A DNA stretch of 46,962 bases from Prolixibacteraceae bacterium (lineage in GTDB: Bacteria; Bacteroidota; Bacteroidia; Bacteroidales; Prolixibacteraceae), in NCBI GenBank assembly GCA_009773765.1, contig WTWZ01000049.1:1-46962 (forward strand). Reading direction: 5' to 3'. The translations under genes were made by a program, and so were the position numbers. The notes under the pieces were generated by a model. That model searched no databases. It saw only the letters and a program-made list of their open reading frames with translations, and had not been told where the DNA came from. Numbering within the stretch: the first letter of the stretch is position 1; each line of letters begins with the position of its first letter. This document shows, piece after piece, positions 17,441 through 25,447 of this stretch.

Positions 17441-17628
17441 AGATAGTAAGCAACCTGTTGGAAAACATAGAAGGAATTCAGATTTTCTACATTGCAGGAC
17501 TTTTGATATTTGTAACCTTATTTATTATAATTACCATCAGAACTATCAGAATGCCAAAACAAAAGGCGGAGAAAATAAAAAATTCAATATTAAATGATAA
17601 TGAGACGGAAGAAACTATCCCCTCATAA
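17437..17628 (+). CDS. ccoQ: CcoQ-like small subunit of cbb3 oxidase
   Basis: This is a 63-aa protein with a single membrane helix (about 17-37, FYIAGLLIFVTLFIIITI) followed by a charged tail with RMPKQKAEKIK. Such a protein between ccoO and ccoP is normally CcoQ (FixQ), which stabilises the complex. Its ATG overlaps the ccoNO stop as ATGA, so translation is coupled. The sequence itself is weakly conserved in the family, so position carries most of the call. Confidence 0.75.
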   Translation: MKIVSNLLENIEGIQIFYIAGLLIFVTLFIIITIRTIRMPKQKAEKIKNSILNDNETEETIPS

Positions 17629-17642
17629 TTAAAAAAAAGGAA

Positions 17643-18215
17643 ATGGCAACAGAAAATACACAACACGATCCGGTTGATGAACACATGATGGAACACAATT
17701 ACGATGGGATTCAGGAATTGGATAATCCGCCACCACGTTGGATTATGGCGCTTTTTTACATCACCATTGGATTTTCGATTATTTATGCCGCCTATTATTT
17801 CTGGTTAAAACAAGGCGATCATCAGGATGCAGAATATGCACGAAAATCGGAAAAGCACGAGGAAAAATACAACCTGAATAACCAGTCGGCCGGAGAAATT
17901 ATCCTGCTTACCGACGCTGCTTCGCTGGTAGAAGGAAAACAAATTTACAAAGACATGAACTGTTTTGCCTGCCACGGAATGAATGGTGAAGGGAATGCCA
18001 TCGGGCCAAACATGACCGATGAGTATTGGTTACATGGATGTAAAATCCAGGATGTTGTAAATATTATCAAAAACGGCGCTCCTGCTAAAGGGATGACGCC
18101 ATTTAAAGGACAGCTCAGTGATGAAAAAATCCTGAAGGTTTCAAGTTATGTTCTTTCGATTAGAGGTTCAAACCCACCCAACGCCAGGGCAGCGCAAGGT
18201 GAGAAATGTGAGTAA
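17643..18215 (+). CDS. ccoP: cbb3 oxidase subunit III (CcoP), single-heme form
   Basis: The 190-aa protein has an N-terminal acidic stretch with ELDNPPPRWIMALFYITIGF, the typical CcoP start with one membrane helix (about 35-55), then one cytochrome c domain with CFACHGMNGEG and a Met ligand in AKGMTPFKG. Proteobacterial CcoP has two hemes; here there is one, and a matching extra heme domain is at the end of CcoNO. The end of the two domains is strikingly alike (TDNEWLHG versus TDEYWLHG), so they may derive from one another. It follows ccoQ by 14 bp. Confidence 0.92.
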   Translation: MATENTQHDPVDEHMMEHNYDGIQELDNPPPRWIMALFYITIGFSIIYAAYYFWLKQGDHQDAEYARKSEKHEEKYNLNNQSAGEIILLTDAASLVEGKQIYKDMNCFACHGMNGEGNAIGPNMTDEYWLHGCKIQDVVNIIKNGAPAKGMTPFKGQLSDEKILKVSSYVLSIRGSNPPNARAAQGEKCE

Positions 18216-18276
18216 GCCCCTCCCGACCTCCCCGAAGGGAGTAAAAGGCCTCACCCGACCTCTCCAAAGGAGAGGA
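18216..18276. repeat. two tandem GC-rich palindromic repeat units
   Basis: Two similar ~30-bp units follow the ccoP stop: 18216-18241 and 18246-18276, each reading CCCGACCTCnCC...AAGG. Unit 1 folds as CTCCC-CGAA-GGGAG (18228-18241) and unit 2 as CCTCTCC-AAA-GGAGAGG (18259-18275). Their GC content stands out from the AT-rich background. Short dispersed repeats of this look are common between genes in Bacteroidota (from recall). They could stop or stabilise the transcript after ccoP. Confidence 0.7.
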
Positions 18277-18370
18277 GAAAGAACGTTCTGATTTACATAC
18301 TTTCAATGCAATATTTACACGATTTCTCAAGATTGATTTCTATACTTTAACTTTATTCCAATGCTAAAAA

Positions 18371-18395
18371 GTCCCCCTCCGGGGGATTTAGGGGG
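18371..18395. repeat. CCCCC/GGGGG palindromic repeat that supplies the ccoG ribosome site
   Basis: CCCCC-TCC-GGGGG (18373-18385) is followed by ATTTAGGGGG. It resembles the dispersed repeat at 18216 in style. Its last AGGGGG (18390-18395) lies four bases before the ccoG ATG at 18400, so the repeat appears to have become the ribosome-binding site. Confidence 0.6.
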
Positions 18396-18399
18396 CTAT

Positions 18400-19764
18400 A
18401 TGTCAGAACAAGAACTTTCCTTTCGCGACCGACCGATAAACCTGAACGAAAAAGGCGGCAGAAAATGGGTTTACGCAAAAAAACCTTCGGGAAAATGGTA
18501 CACACGCCGAACTATTTTAAGTTGGTTTATGCTGCTGTTTTTTGCCGGTGTGCCATTCATCAGGATCGATGGTCATCCTTTGGTTTTACTGGATATTGCC
18601 AGCCGGAAATTCATTATTTTCGGCGCTATCTTTTGGGCACAGGATACTTTCATTCTTGCCCTTTTAATGCTCTCATTTGTACTTTTCGTTGTTTTGTTTA
18701 CTGTAACTTTTGGCCGTTTGTGGTGCGGCTGGGCCTGTCCGCAAACCATTTTTCTCGAAATGGTTTTCCGTAAAATTGAATACCTGATTGAAGGCGATTA
18801 CAAAAAACGCCATAAACTCGACAACTGTCCTTGGTCAACTGAAAAAGTCATCAAAAAAACCTTAAAACATTCCATTTTTATCTTGATTTCGGTTGCCATG
18901 ACCAATACTTTTTTAATGTGGTTTATTGGCTCCGAAAAATGGTTGCAACTCATTAGTGAACCCATCGCCGAACATTTTGGCGGGTTTATCATCATGATTA
19001 TGGTGTCGGCCCTTTTTTACTGGATTTATTCGTATTTCCGTGAGCAAATTTGTACTATGGTTTGCCCTTATGGCCGCATGCAGGGAGTTTTACTCGATTC
19101 GAAATCGATCGTTGTTACCTATGATTATAAGCGCGGTGAACCACGCGGGCCAAAAAGTTCGGGCGACTGTATCGACTGCCATCAGTGCATTTCTGTCTGC
19201 CCAACGGCCATCGACATCAGAAACGGAACCCAGTTGGAATGTATCAACTGCACAGCCTGTATCGACCAGTGCAACAAAATTATGGAGGTTACCGGCAAAC
19301 CTGTCGGCCTCATCCGATTCGACTCTGAAGAAGGAATTAAAAATGGGCACAAAACCATTTGGAATGCACGAAACAAGGCATATTCCGTGGTTTTAATTAT
19401 TCTTTTTTCGTTTTTTATTTACACACTTTTATCGCGGCCAGTGGTTGAAACCACCATTTTACGAACTCCCGGGTTACTATTTCAGGAAAACGACGACAAC
19501 ACCATTTCGAATGTTTACAACATTAAAATTGTGAACAAAACACGCGATGACATGCCGCTGGAAATCAGGATTCTTTCGCATAAAGGAGAGATTAAAATGG
19601 CAGGGAGCAAAATGGCAATAAAAGATCAGGCCATGTTTGAATCAACGTTCATTCTGTTTCTTCCGAAAGAAGAACTGAAAAGCGATAAAACGAAAGTTGA
19701 ATTTGGAATTTACAGTAATAATGAACTCCTTGAAACATATAATACTACATTTGTAGGACCATAA
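18400..19764 (+). CDS. ccoG: cbb3 oxidase copper/assembly ferredoxin CcoG
   Basis: CcoG (FixG/RdxA) is a membrane ferredoxin that reduces copper for CuB insertion in cbb3 oxidases. The 454-aa product has four to five helices, the motifs CGWACPQTIFLEMVFRKIEY and CTMVCPYGRMQ, then two 4Fe-4S sites CIDCHQCISVCP and CINCTACIDQCN, and a C-terminal Ig-like domain after the last helix (about 325-350). The frame opens 13 codons earlier at 18361, but those codons are the palindromic repeat (LKSPPPGDLGG), so I start at 18400 (MSEQELSFRDRP). Confidence 0.94.
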   Translation: MSEQELSFRDRPINLNEKGGRKWVYAKKPSGKWYTRRTILSWFMLLFFAGVPFIRIDGHPLVLLDIASRKFIIFGAIFWAQDTFILALLMLSFVLFVVLFTVTFGRLWCGWACPQTIFLEMVFRKIEYLIEGDYKKRHKLDNCPWSTEKVIKKTLKHSIFILISVAMTNTFLMWFIGSEKWLQLISEPIAEHFGGFIIMIMVSALFYWIYSYFREQICTMVCPYGRMQGVLLDSKSIVVTYDYKRGEPRGPKSSGDCIDCHQCISVCPTAIDIRNGTQLECINCTACIDQCNKIMEVTGKPVGLIRFDSEEGIKNGHKTIWNARNKAYSVVLIILFSFFIYTLLSRPVVETTILRTPGLLFQENDDNTISNVYNIKIVNKTRDDMPLEIRILSHKGEIKMAGSKMAIKDQAMFESTFILFLPKEELKSDKTKVEFGIYSNNELLETYNTTFVGP

Positions 19765-19775
19765 AATAAACCGTC

Positions 19776-20216
19776 ATGAAATTCAATTGGGGAACTGGAA
19801 TCTTAATCTTTCTAATCTTATTTTTACTGGCTTGTGCAGCTTTCATCATTTTTGCAATGCGGCAGGATGTGAACCTGGTTCACAAAGATTATTACGAAAA
19901 AGGGGTGGATCACACCGACAAAATGAATGTGGATGCGCGTTCAACACAATTCGGAGATAAAATTCAAATCGATTATGCGAATGAATATCTGTTAATCAGA
20001 TTCGAAGAATCATTGGTTGCAAATATTGATTCGGGGAAAGTACTGATGTACAGGCCATCCAGCAGTAAACAGGATGTATTTTTTCCAATGACTTTTTCCG
20101 AAAACACTTTAAAAATTCCTAAGCAAAATCTGATATCTGGGAGATATATTTTAAAATTATCGTGGTATTCAGAAGGCTTAAAATACGATATCGACAAACC
20201 TTTGGATATTCAATAG
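19776..20216 (+). CDS. ccoH: FixH/CcoH family protein
   Basis: The 146-aa protein has one N-terminal helix (MKFNWGTGILIFLILFLLACAAFIIFAM), then RQDVNLVHKDYYEKGVDHTDKMN, the pattern of the FixH family in Bacteroidota, and a beta-rich periplasmic domain. FixH/CcoH takes part in maturation of the cbb3 oxidase. It is 11 bp after ccoG and 58 bp ahead of the next membrane protein. Confidence 0.88.
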   Translation: MKFNWGTGILIFLILFLLACAAFIIFAMRQDVNLVHKDYYEKGVDHTDKMNVDARSTQFGDKIQIDYANEYLLIRFEESLVANIDSGKVLMYRPSSSKQDVFFPMTFSENTLKIPKQNLISGRYILKLSWYSEGLKYDIDKPLDIQ

Positions 20217-20274
20217 TTCTATTTATTTTCCAATTCTGATAAAATAAGGCAATCAACTTTTTAGAGAAACAAAA

Positions 20275-21039
20275 ATGACGATATTACTATCAGCGTTAAT
20301 ACTTGGTTTAATGGGAAGTTTTCATTGTGCCGGAATGTGCGGGCCAATTGCAATTGCGTTGCCGTTGCATGGAAATACAGTTCCACAAAAAATATTTGGA
20401 GGCACTTTGTACAACATTGGCAGAACTATTACCTACGGAATTATGGGCGTCCTTTTCGGTTTACTCGGACAAGGCATCAGCATGATTGGTTTTCAGCAAA
20501 AGATTTCTGTAATCATGGGCGTAATCATGATTATTTCTGTGTTGTTTCCGGCTTTGTTTAAAAATCAGTACCGGTTGGATAAAAGCTGGTTTTCGTTGGT
20601 TGGAAAGCTTAAGAAATCTATCGGACAAATGTTTTCTGTCCGGTCGTTTTCGAGCCTGTTTTTTATTGGTTTGCTCAACGGTTTGCTCCCCTGCGGACCG
20701 GTTTACATTGCCATTGCCGGCGCCATTGGTGCAGGCGATGTTGCACAAGGCACACTATACATGATACTTTTCGGTTTGGGCACAATTCCAATGATGCTCA
20801 CCATTTCGCTGGCCGGAAACATAATGGGGCTGGCGCTGCGCAACCGCATCAATAAACTTATTCCGGTTTTGGTGGCGGTGGTTGGACTACTTTTTATCCT
20901 TCGCGGCCTCGATTTGGGTATTCCTTATCTTAGCCCGGAAAAACAAAAAATTGAACAGAAATTTGAGAATAGCCTTTCAGGAAAAGATACTTTGGTGGTA
21001 ACCGAAAAACAGTTGCCACCGTGCTGCCAGATAAAATAA
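20275..21039 (+). CDS. TauE/SafE (DsbD-like transmembrane) protein, likely in cbb3 maturation
   Basis: The 254-aa protein has about six helices and the pattern GLMGSFHCAGMCGPIAIALPL at the start and GLLNGLLPCGPVYIAIAGA in the middle. Such 'urease accessory UreH-like / DsbD_2' membrane proteins are common beside ccoGH in Bacteroidota, and the two Cys-containing helices suggest reductant or metal movement across the membrane. The C-terminus ends in PPCCQIK, possibly a metal-binding tail. The precise substrate is not known to me. Confidence 0.8.
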   Translation: MTILLSALILGLMGSFHCAGMCGPIAIALPLHGNTVPQKIFGGTLYNIGRTITYGIMGVLFGLLGQGISMIGFQQKISVIMGVIMIISVLFPALFKNQYRLDKSWFSLVGKLKKSIGQMFSVRSFSSLFFIGLLNGLLPCGPVYIAIAGAIGAGDVAQGTLYMILFGLGTIPMMLTISLAGNIMGLALRNRINKLIPVLVAVVGLLFILRGLDLGIPYLSPEKQKIEQKFENSLSGKDTLVVTEKQLPPCCQIK

Positions 21040-21066
21040 ATAATCAAAACAACCTTAAAATAAAAA

Positions 21067-22095
21067 ATGGACATTCAGATTCACTCCAACCTTATTTTAA
21101 AGGGAATTCAAAAACTTATTGATTCTTCCCGGCAGCGAGCTGCTATTTTTTTAAATTCTGAGTCAACGCTATTATATTGGCGCGTTGGAGATTACATTAA
21201 TCAACAGTTATTAACAGAGGGAAGGGCCGAATATGGAGCAAAAATTATTGCGACACTGTCGCAACAATTGACAGAAATGTATGGTAAAGGATTTACTTAC
21301 ACTTCACTAACACGCATGTGTAAAGTGGCAAAGTGTTTTGATGCACAAAAAATTGCGACACTGTCGCAACAATTGAGTTGGAGCCATTTAATTGAACTTT
21401 CTGCCATCGACAATGAAATTAAACGCGAGTTCTTCACCCAATTGTGTATGTTAGAGCAGTGGAATGTACGAGATTTACGGGGAAAGGCAAATACTATGCT
21501 TTTTGAGCGTACAGCAATAGCATCGAAACCTGAAAAAACTATCAAAGAGGCTTTACAAACCCTTGCTTATGACAAAACATTGACCCCTGAGCTAATATTC
21601 AAAAACTCTTATGTGCTTAATTTCCTGAACCTGCCAAATGACTATTCCGAAAAAGAACTTGAATCTGCGCTAATTAATAACCTTCAAAAATTTATCATGG
21701 AATTGGGAAATGGATTTGCATTTGTCGAACGCCAAAAACGAATTCCTGTAGATTCAGTTGATTATTATCTAGATTTGTTGTTTTATCATCGAAAACTGAA
21801 GCGTTTGATTGCTGTTGACCTTAAATTGGGCAAATTTAAAGTTAAGTATAAAGCCCAGATGGAATTGTATTTAAGATGGTTACAAAAAAATGAAATGCTG
21901 GAAGGAGAAGAAAAACCATTGGGATTGTTGCTCTGCAGTGAAGGTAATACAGAGCACATTGAACTGTTGATGCTCGATAACGATGAAATAAGAGTGGCAC
22001 AGTATTTAACTCAGTTGCCAAGTAAAGCATGGTTTGCAGAAAAACTTCAACGTTCACTCGAAATTGCTAAAATGAATGCAAAAGACAAAGAATGA
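21067..22095 (+). CDS. YhcG-type PDDEXK nuclease-domain protein (DUF1016)
   Basis: The 342-aa protein has the N-terminal helical DUF1016_N region (YWRVGDYINQQLL, GKGFTYTSLTRMCKVAKCF, QLSWSHLIELSAI) and a C-terminal nuclease domain with FAFVERQKRIPVDSVDYYLDLLFYHRKLKRLIAVDLKLGKFK (D and the DLK of PDDEXK) and QMELYLRWL. Family members are linked with restriction-type and mobile loci. It stands inside the oxidase-maturation cluster between the TauE-like gene and ccoI, in the same direction, with no link to respiration that I can see. It also contains two copies of a 25-bp palindromic sequence. Likely an inserted accessory gene. Confidence 0.88.
   Translation: MDIQIHSNLILKGIQKLIDSSRQRAAIFLNSESTLLYWRVGDYINQQLLTEGRAEYGAKIIATLSQQLTEMYGKGFTYTSLTRMCKVAKCFDAQKIATLSQQLSWSHLIELSAIDNEIKREFFTQLCMLEQWNVRDLRGKANTMLFERTAIASKPEKTIKEALQTLAYDKTLTPELIFKNSYVLNFLNLPNDYSEKELESALINNLQKFIMELGNGFAFVERQKRIPVDSVDYYLDLLFYHRKLKRLIAVDLKLGKFKVKYKAQMELYLRWLQKNEMLEGEEKPLGLLLCSEGNTEHIELLMLDNDEIRVAQYLTQLPSKAWFAEKLQRSLEIAKMNAKDKE
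21247..21271. repeat. 25-bp palindromic repeat inside the YhcG-like gene, copy 1
   Basis: The unit contains TTGCGACA-C-TGTCGCAA, a perfect 8-1-8 inverted repeat, and is identical to 21352-21376. In this frame it encodes IATLSQQL(T). Confidence 0.9.
21352..21376. repeat. 25-bp palindromic repeat inside the YhcG-like gene, copy 2
   Basis: This is the second, identical copy, 105 bp (35 codons) after the first and in the same frame, encoding IATLSQQL(S). Confidence 0.9.
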
Positions 22096-22168
22096 TAAGG
22101 AAGTTTATATTAACCAGAATATTTATGTATGACTTTTGAAACTGGCAAAAGCGTGAATCTGATTCAAA

Positions 22169-24559
22169 ATGGCGCAACAAAAAAATAACACCTGCATCCA
22201 TTGTGGCGCCGACTGCGGAAAAAATCCCGTGGTTTGGAACGACCTGAATTTTTGCTGCAATGGCTGTATGACCGTTTACCAGCTCCTGAACGAAAACAAA
22301 CTTTACAAATACTATCAGCTTGAGGAGTCGCCCGGAATAAAAGTTGAAACCACAGAATTTGGAAACAAATATGCATTCCTTGATAACGCAGAAGTAAAGG
22401 AAAAACTCATCACTTTCACCGAAGGCAGTATTTCAAAAGTAAAATTCTTTATCCCGGTTATTCATTGTGCATCGTGTATCTGGCTGCTCGAAAACCTTGA
22501 AAAACTCAATAAAGGAATCAGGTTCTCGTTTGTCAATTTCACCAAAAAAGAGGTTGATATTACCTTCGATGAATCTATAATTACACTCCGGCAACTGGTC
22601 GAACTGCTTTCGTCAATTCATTATATACCCGATTTATCCCAAAGTTTGTCTGACAAACCCGACGATAAACAGTCGTACAAAAAACTGCTTTACAAAATCG
22701 GGGTGGCAGGGTTTGTTTTTATTAATGTGATGACTTACAGTTTACCGGCCTATTTCAATGGCCGCCCGTTGGATGACAAACTTCAGACGGTTTTAGGTAT
22801 TTTAAGTTATCTGCTTGTTATCCCGGTAGTTTTGTACAGCGGAAGCGATTATTATATTTCGGCTTTTAAAAACATCCGGAAAAATAATATCAGCATCGAC
22901 CTTCCCATTGCCATCGGTATTATTGTGCTGTTCCTTGTAACTACCTGGGAGATTTTTTTCACCGGCGGGGCGGGTTACTGCGACAGCTTATCCGGGCTGA
23001 TTTTCTTTTTACTTGTGGGAAAATGGTTTCAAAGTAAAACCTACGAAGCGCTTTCGTTTGAGCGTAACTACAAATCGTATTTCCCAATTGCCGTTACCAA
23101 AATTAACAAGCAGATTGAAGAAAGTATTCTACTCGAAAAAATTAAAACTGATGATGTTCTGATTATCAGAAGTAAGGAACTTATTCCTGCCGATTCGGTA
23201 CTGGTTGAGGGAGAAGGCCGGATTGATTACAGCTTTGTTACCGGCGAATCGAACCCGGTAACTAAAAAAACAGGTGATTTTATTTATGCCGGAGGGCGCC
23301 AAATGGGCGGAATTATAAAAATCAGTGTTAAAAAAGAAGTCAATCAAAGCCACCTTACGCAACTCTGGAACCAGGACAAAAGTTTCGAAAAACCCACCGA
23401 CTCGCTGAAAACACTATCCGACAAGTTAGGGCAACGTTTCACCATTGTAGTCATCATCATTTCAATTGCCGGTTTCGCGTTTTGGTTTATGAAGGGCGAT
23501 ATGCACAAAGCCATTTTTGTTTTCACATCGGTGCTCATAATCGCATGTCCATGTGCGCTTGCGCTTTCAATCCCGTTTAGTTTCGGAAACACAATGCGTA
23601 TTTTTGGCAGGGCTGGCCTCTACATAAAAAACACCGGTGTAATCGAAAAAATGTCGCACATTACTGCCATTGTTTTCGATAAAACCGGTACACTCACCCG
23701 CCCCAACGAAACACGTACAGAATATTCAGGCACTCCGCTTTCAGCCGGTGAAACCGATGCCGTATTTTCGCTTGCAAGGCAATCGACCCACCCGTTGAGT
23801 AATACAATCGCTTCTTTTTTGCAGAATTCGGTTTATCGCTCTCCTGAACATTTTATTGAAATGGCTGGCCGCGGAATCTTCGGTAAAGTAAATAACCACG
23901 AAATCAGGATGGGTTCTGAAGAGTTTGTTTGTAACAGGACTGCTGGAACAGGGATAAGGGCTTCGGTGGTTTTCGTTTCGGTATACGAAATTGTAAAAGG
24001 ACATTTTACCATCAGCAATTTGTATCGCGAAGGTTTTGAAAAGGTGATTGAAACCCTGAAAGACAAGTTTAAACTTTACCTTGTTTCGGGCGACAACGAT
24101 GCAGAAGCACAAAATCTTGCCTCTCATTTTGGAGAAAACAACCTGTTGTTTAACCAGAAACCCGGAGATAAAGCAGAATTCATAAAAACGCTCCAGGAAA
24201 AAGGGGAGAAAGTGCTTATGACCGGCGACGGGCTGAATGACGCCGGCGCTTTGATGCAGGCCGACGTTGCCCTTACTGTAGCCGATAAAGCCTACCATTT
24301 TTCGCCTTCCAGCGATGCAGTGCTCGAAGCAGGCCAATTTGCGCGGTTTGCGCGGTTTATCGGATTTACAAAAACATCGCTGAAGATTGTGAAAATGAGT
24401 TTCGCCATTTCATTTTTTTACAATGTTATCGGCGTTTCCATTGCGCTCACCGGAAACCTGTCGCCTGTAATCGCAGCCATTTTAATGCCGATCAGTTCGG
24501 TTTCGGTGGTGGCATTTGCAACATTTGCCACAAGGTTGGCTGGAAGGATGAAACTGTAA
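22169..24559 (+). CDS. ccoI: CcoI-type copper P1B-ATPase
   Basis: CcoI (FixI) exports copper toward the periplasm for assembly of the cbb3 oxidase. The 796-aa protein starts with a Cys-rich zinc-ribbon-like part (CIHCGADC, NFCCNGCMTVYQLL), then an HMA domain with VIHCASCIWLLENL, about eight membrane helices, the ion motif IIACPCALALSIPF, the phosphorylation motif FDKTGTLT, the actuator FVTGESNPVTK and TGDGLNDAGAL. The opening domain and the CASC form of the HMA are typical of CcoI in Bacteroidota. It closes the cbb3 cluster, cut off from ccoGH by the YhcG-like gene. Confidence 0.93.
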   Translation: MAQQKNNTCIHCGADCGKNPVVWNDLNFCCNGCMTVYQLLNENKLYKYYQLEESPGIKVETTEFGNKYAFLDNAEVKEKLITFTEGSISKVKFFIPVIHCASCIWLLENLEKLNKGIRFSFVNFTKKEVDITFDESIITLRQLVELLSSIHYIPDLSQSLSDKPDDKQSYKKLLYKIGVAGFVFINVMTYSLPAYFNGRPLDDKLQTVLGILSYLLVIPVVLYSGSDYYISAFKNIRKNNISIDLPIAIGIIVLFLVTTWEIFFTGGAGYCDSLSGLIFFLLVGKWFQSKTYEALSFERNYKSYFPIAVTKINKQIEESILLEKIKTDDVLIIRSKELIPADSVLVEGEGRIDYSFVTGESNPVTKKTGDFIYAGGRQMGGIIKISVKKEVNQSHLTQLWNQDKSFEKPTDSLKTLSDKLGQRFTIVVIIISIAGFAFWFMKGDMHKAIFVFTSVLIIACPCALALSIPFSFGNTMRIFGRAGLYIKNTGVIEKMSHITAIVFDKTGTLTRPNETRTEYSGTPLSAGETDAVFSLARQSTHPLSNTIASFLQNSVYRSPEHFIEMAGRGIFGKVNNHEIRMGSEEFVCNRTAGTGIRASVVFVSVYEIVKGHFTISNLYREGFEKVIETLKDKFKLYLVSGDNDAEAQNLASHFGENNLLFNQKPGDKAEFIKTLQEKGEKVLMTGDGLNDAGALMQADVALTVADKAYHFSPSSDAVLEAGQFARFARFIGFTKTSLKIVKMSFAISFFYNVIGVSIALTGNLSPVIAAILMPISSVSVVAFATFATRLAGRMKL

Positions 24560-24583
24560 CAGTACTTGATCTTCTTAATTGTC

Positions 24584-24625
24584 TTTTGTCTTTTATCTTT
24601 TGTCTTTTATCTTTTGTCTTTTATC
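24584..24625. repeat. three perfect tandem copies of a 14-bp unit
   Basis: TTTTGTCTTTTATC occurs three times without change at 24584-24597, 24598-24611 and 24612-24625, with decayed pieces on both sides (GTCTTTTG..., AATCTTTTGTCTTGCGTC up to ~24650). It fills most of the gap between ccoI and the first glycosyltransferase gene. It is pyrimidine-rich on this strand, the look of a slippage-prone simple repeat. Confidence 0.85.
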
Positions 24626-24700
24626 TTGATCCTAAAATCTTTTGTCTTGCGTCTCGGCTCGATATTCTTTTTATTTTTACGCGATTAAAAAAAACAAAGC

Positions 24701-25444
24701 ATGATCAACAACAAGAAAATTGTGGTGGTACTTCCGGCATACAATGCAGCCAAAACACTCGAAATAACCTACAGCGAAATTGATCTTACAATGGTTGATG
24801 AGGTGATTCTGGTTGACGACCGAAGCAGCGATAAAACGGTTGAAGTCGCTGAGAAACTTGGCATTCATCACATTATTCTTCACGAACAAAATAAAGGCTA
24901 CGGCGGCAACCAGAAATCGTGCTATAACAAAGCCCTCGAAATTGGCGCCGACATTGTAATTATGCTCCATCCCGATTATCAATACACCCCGAAACTGATT
25001 CCCGCAATGGCAAGTTTACTGGGTAGCGGATTGTATCACGTGGTTCTGGGATCACGAATACTCGGGAAAGGTGCACTGGCCGGTGGAATGCCGATGATTA
25101 AATATATTTCAAACCGGGCACTGACGCTTATTCAGAACATACTGATGAATGCCAAACTTTCGGAATACCACACCGGTTACCGCGCTTTTACACGCGAAGT
25201 ACTTGAATCGGTGAACTACAATGCCAATTCCGATAATTTTGTGTTCGATAACCAGATGCTGGCGCAAATCTGGTATGCCGGTTTCGAAATTGCCGAAATT
25301 ACCTGTCCCACCAAATATTTCGACGATGCATCGAGTATCAACCTGAAAAACAGTACTATTTACGGAATTGGGGTTTTAAAAACTTCAGTTCAGTTCAGGT
25401 TGCAAAAATGGGGGCTTTTAAAATCGAAAATCTTTAAGAACTAA
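24701..25444 (+). CDS. GT2-family glycosyltransferase (dolichol-phosphate-mannose-synthase type)
   Basis: The 247-aa protein is a GT-A fold transferase: VVVLPAYNAAKTL at the start, the nucleotide-sugar acid pair EVILVDDRSSDKT, NKGYGGNQKSCYNKAL, and the metal site in MLHPDYQYTPKLI, followed by HTGYRAFTREVL. No membrane helix is obvious, so it is probably soluble and membrane-associated. It is three bp ahead of a large GT-C-like membrane protein gene, suggesting it makes a lipid-linked sugar donor that the neighbour uses. Confidence 0.88.
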   Translation: MINNKKIVVVLPAYNAAKTLEITYSEIDLTMVDEVILVDDRSSDKTVEVAEKLGIHHIILHEQNKGYGGNQKSCYNKALEIGADIVIMLHPDYQYTPKLIPAMASLLGSGLYHVVLGSRILGKGALAGGMPMIKYISNRALTLIQNILMNAKLSEYHTGYRAFTREVLESVNYNANSDNFVFDNQMLAQIWYAGFEIAEITCPTKYFDDASSINLKNSTIYGIGVLKTSVQFRLQKWGLLKSKIFKN

Positions 25445-25447
25445 ATA

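Noticed and set aside
18361-18399. Longer CcoG N-terminus
   Set aside because: The extra codons are the palindromic repeat translated; the ATG at 18400 follows AGGGGG.
24584-24625. CRISPR array
   Set aside because: Units are 14 bp with no spacers and no cas genes nearby; this is a simple tandem repeat.
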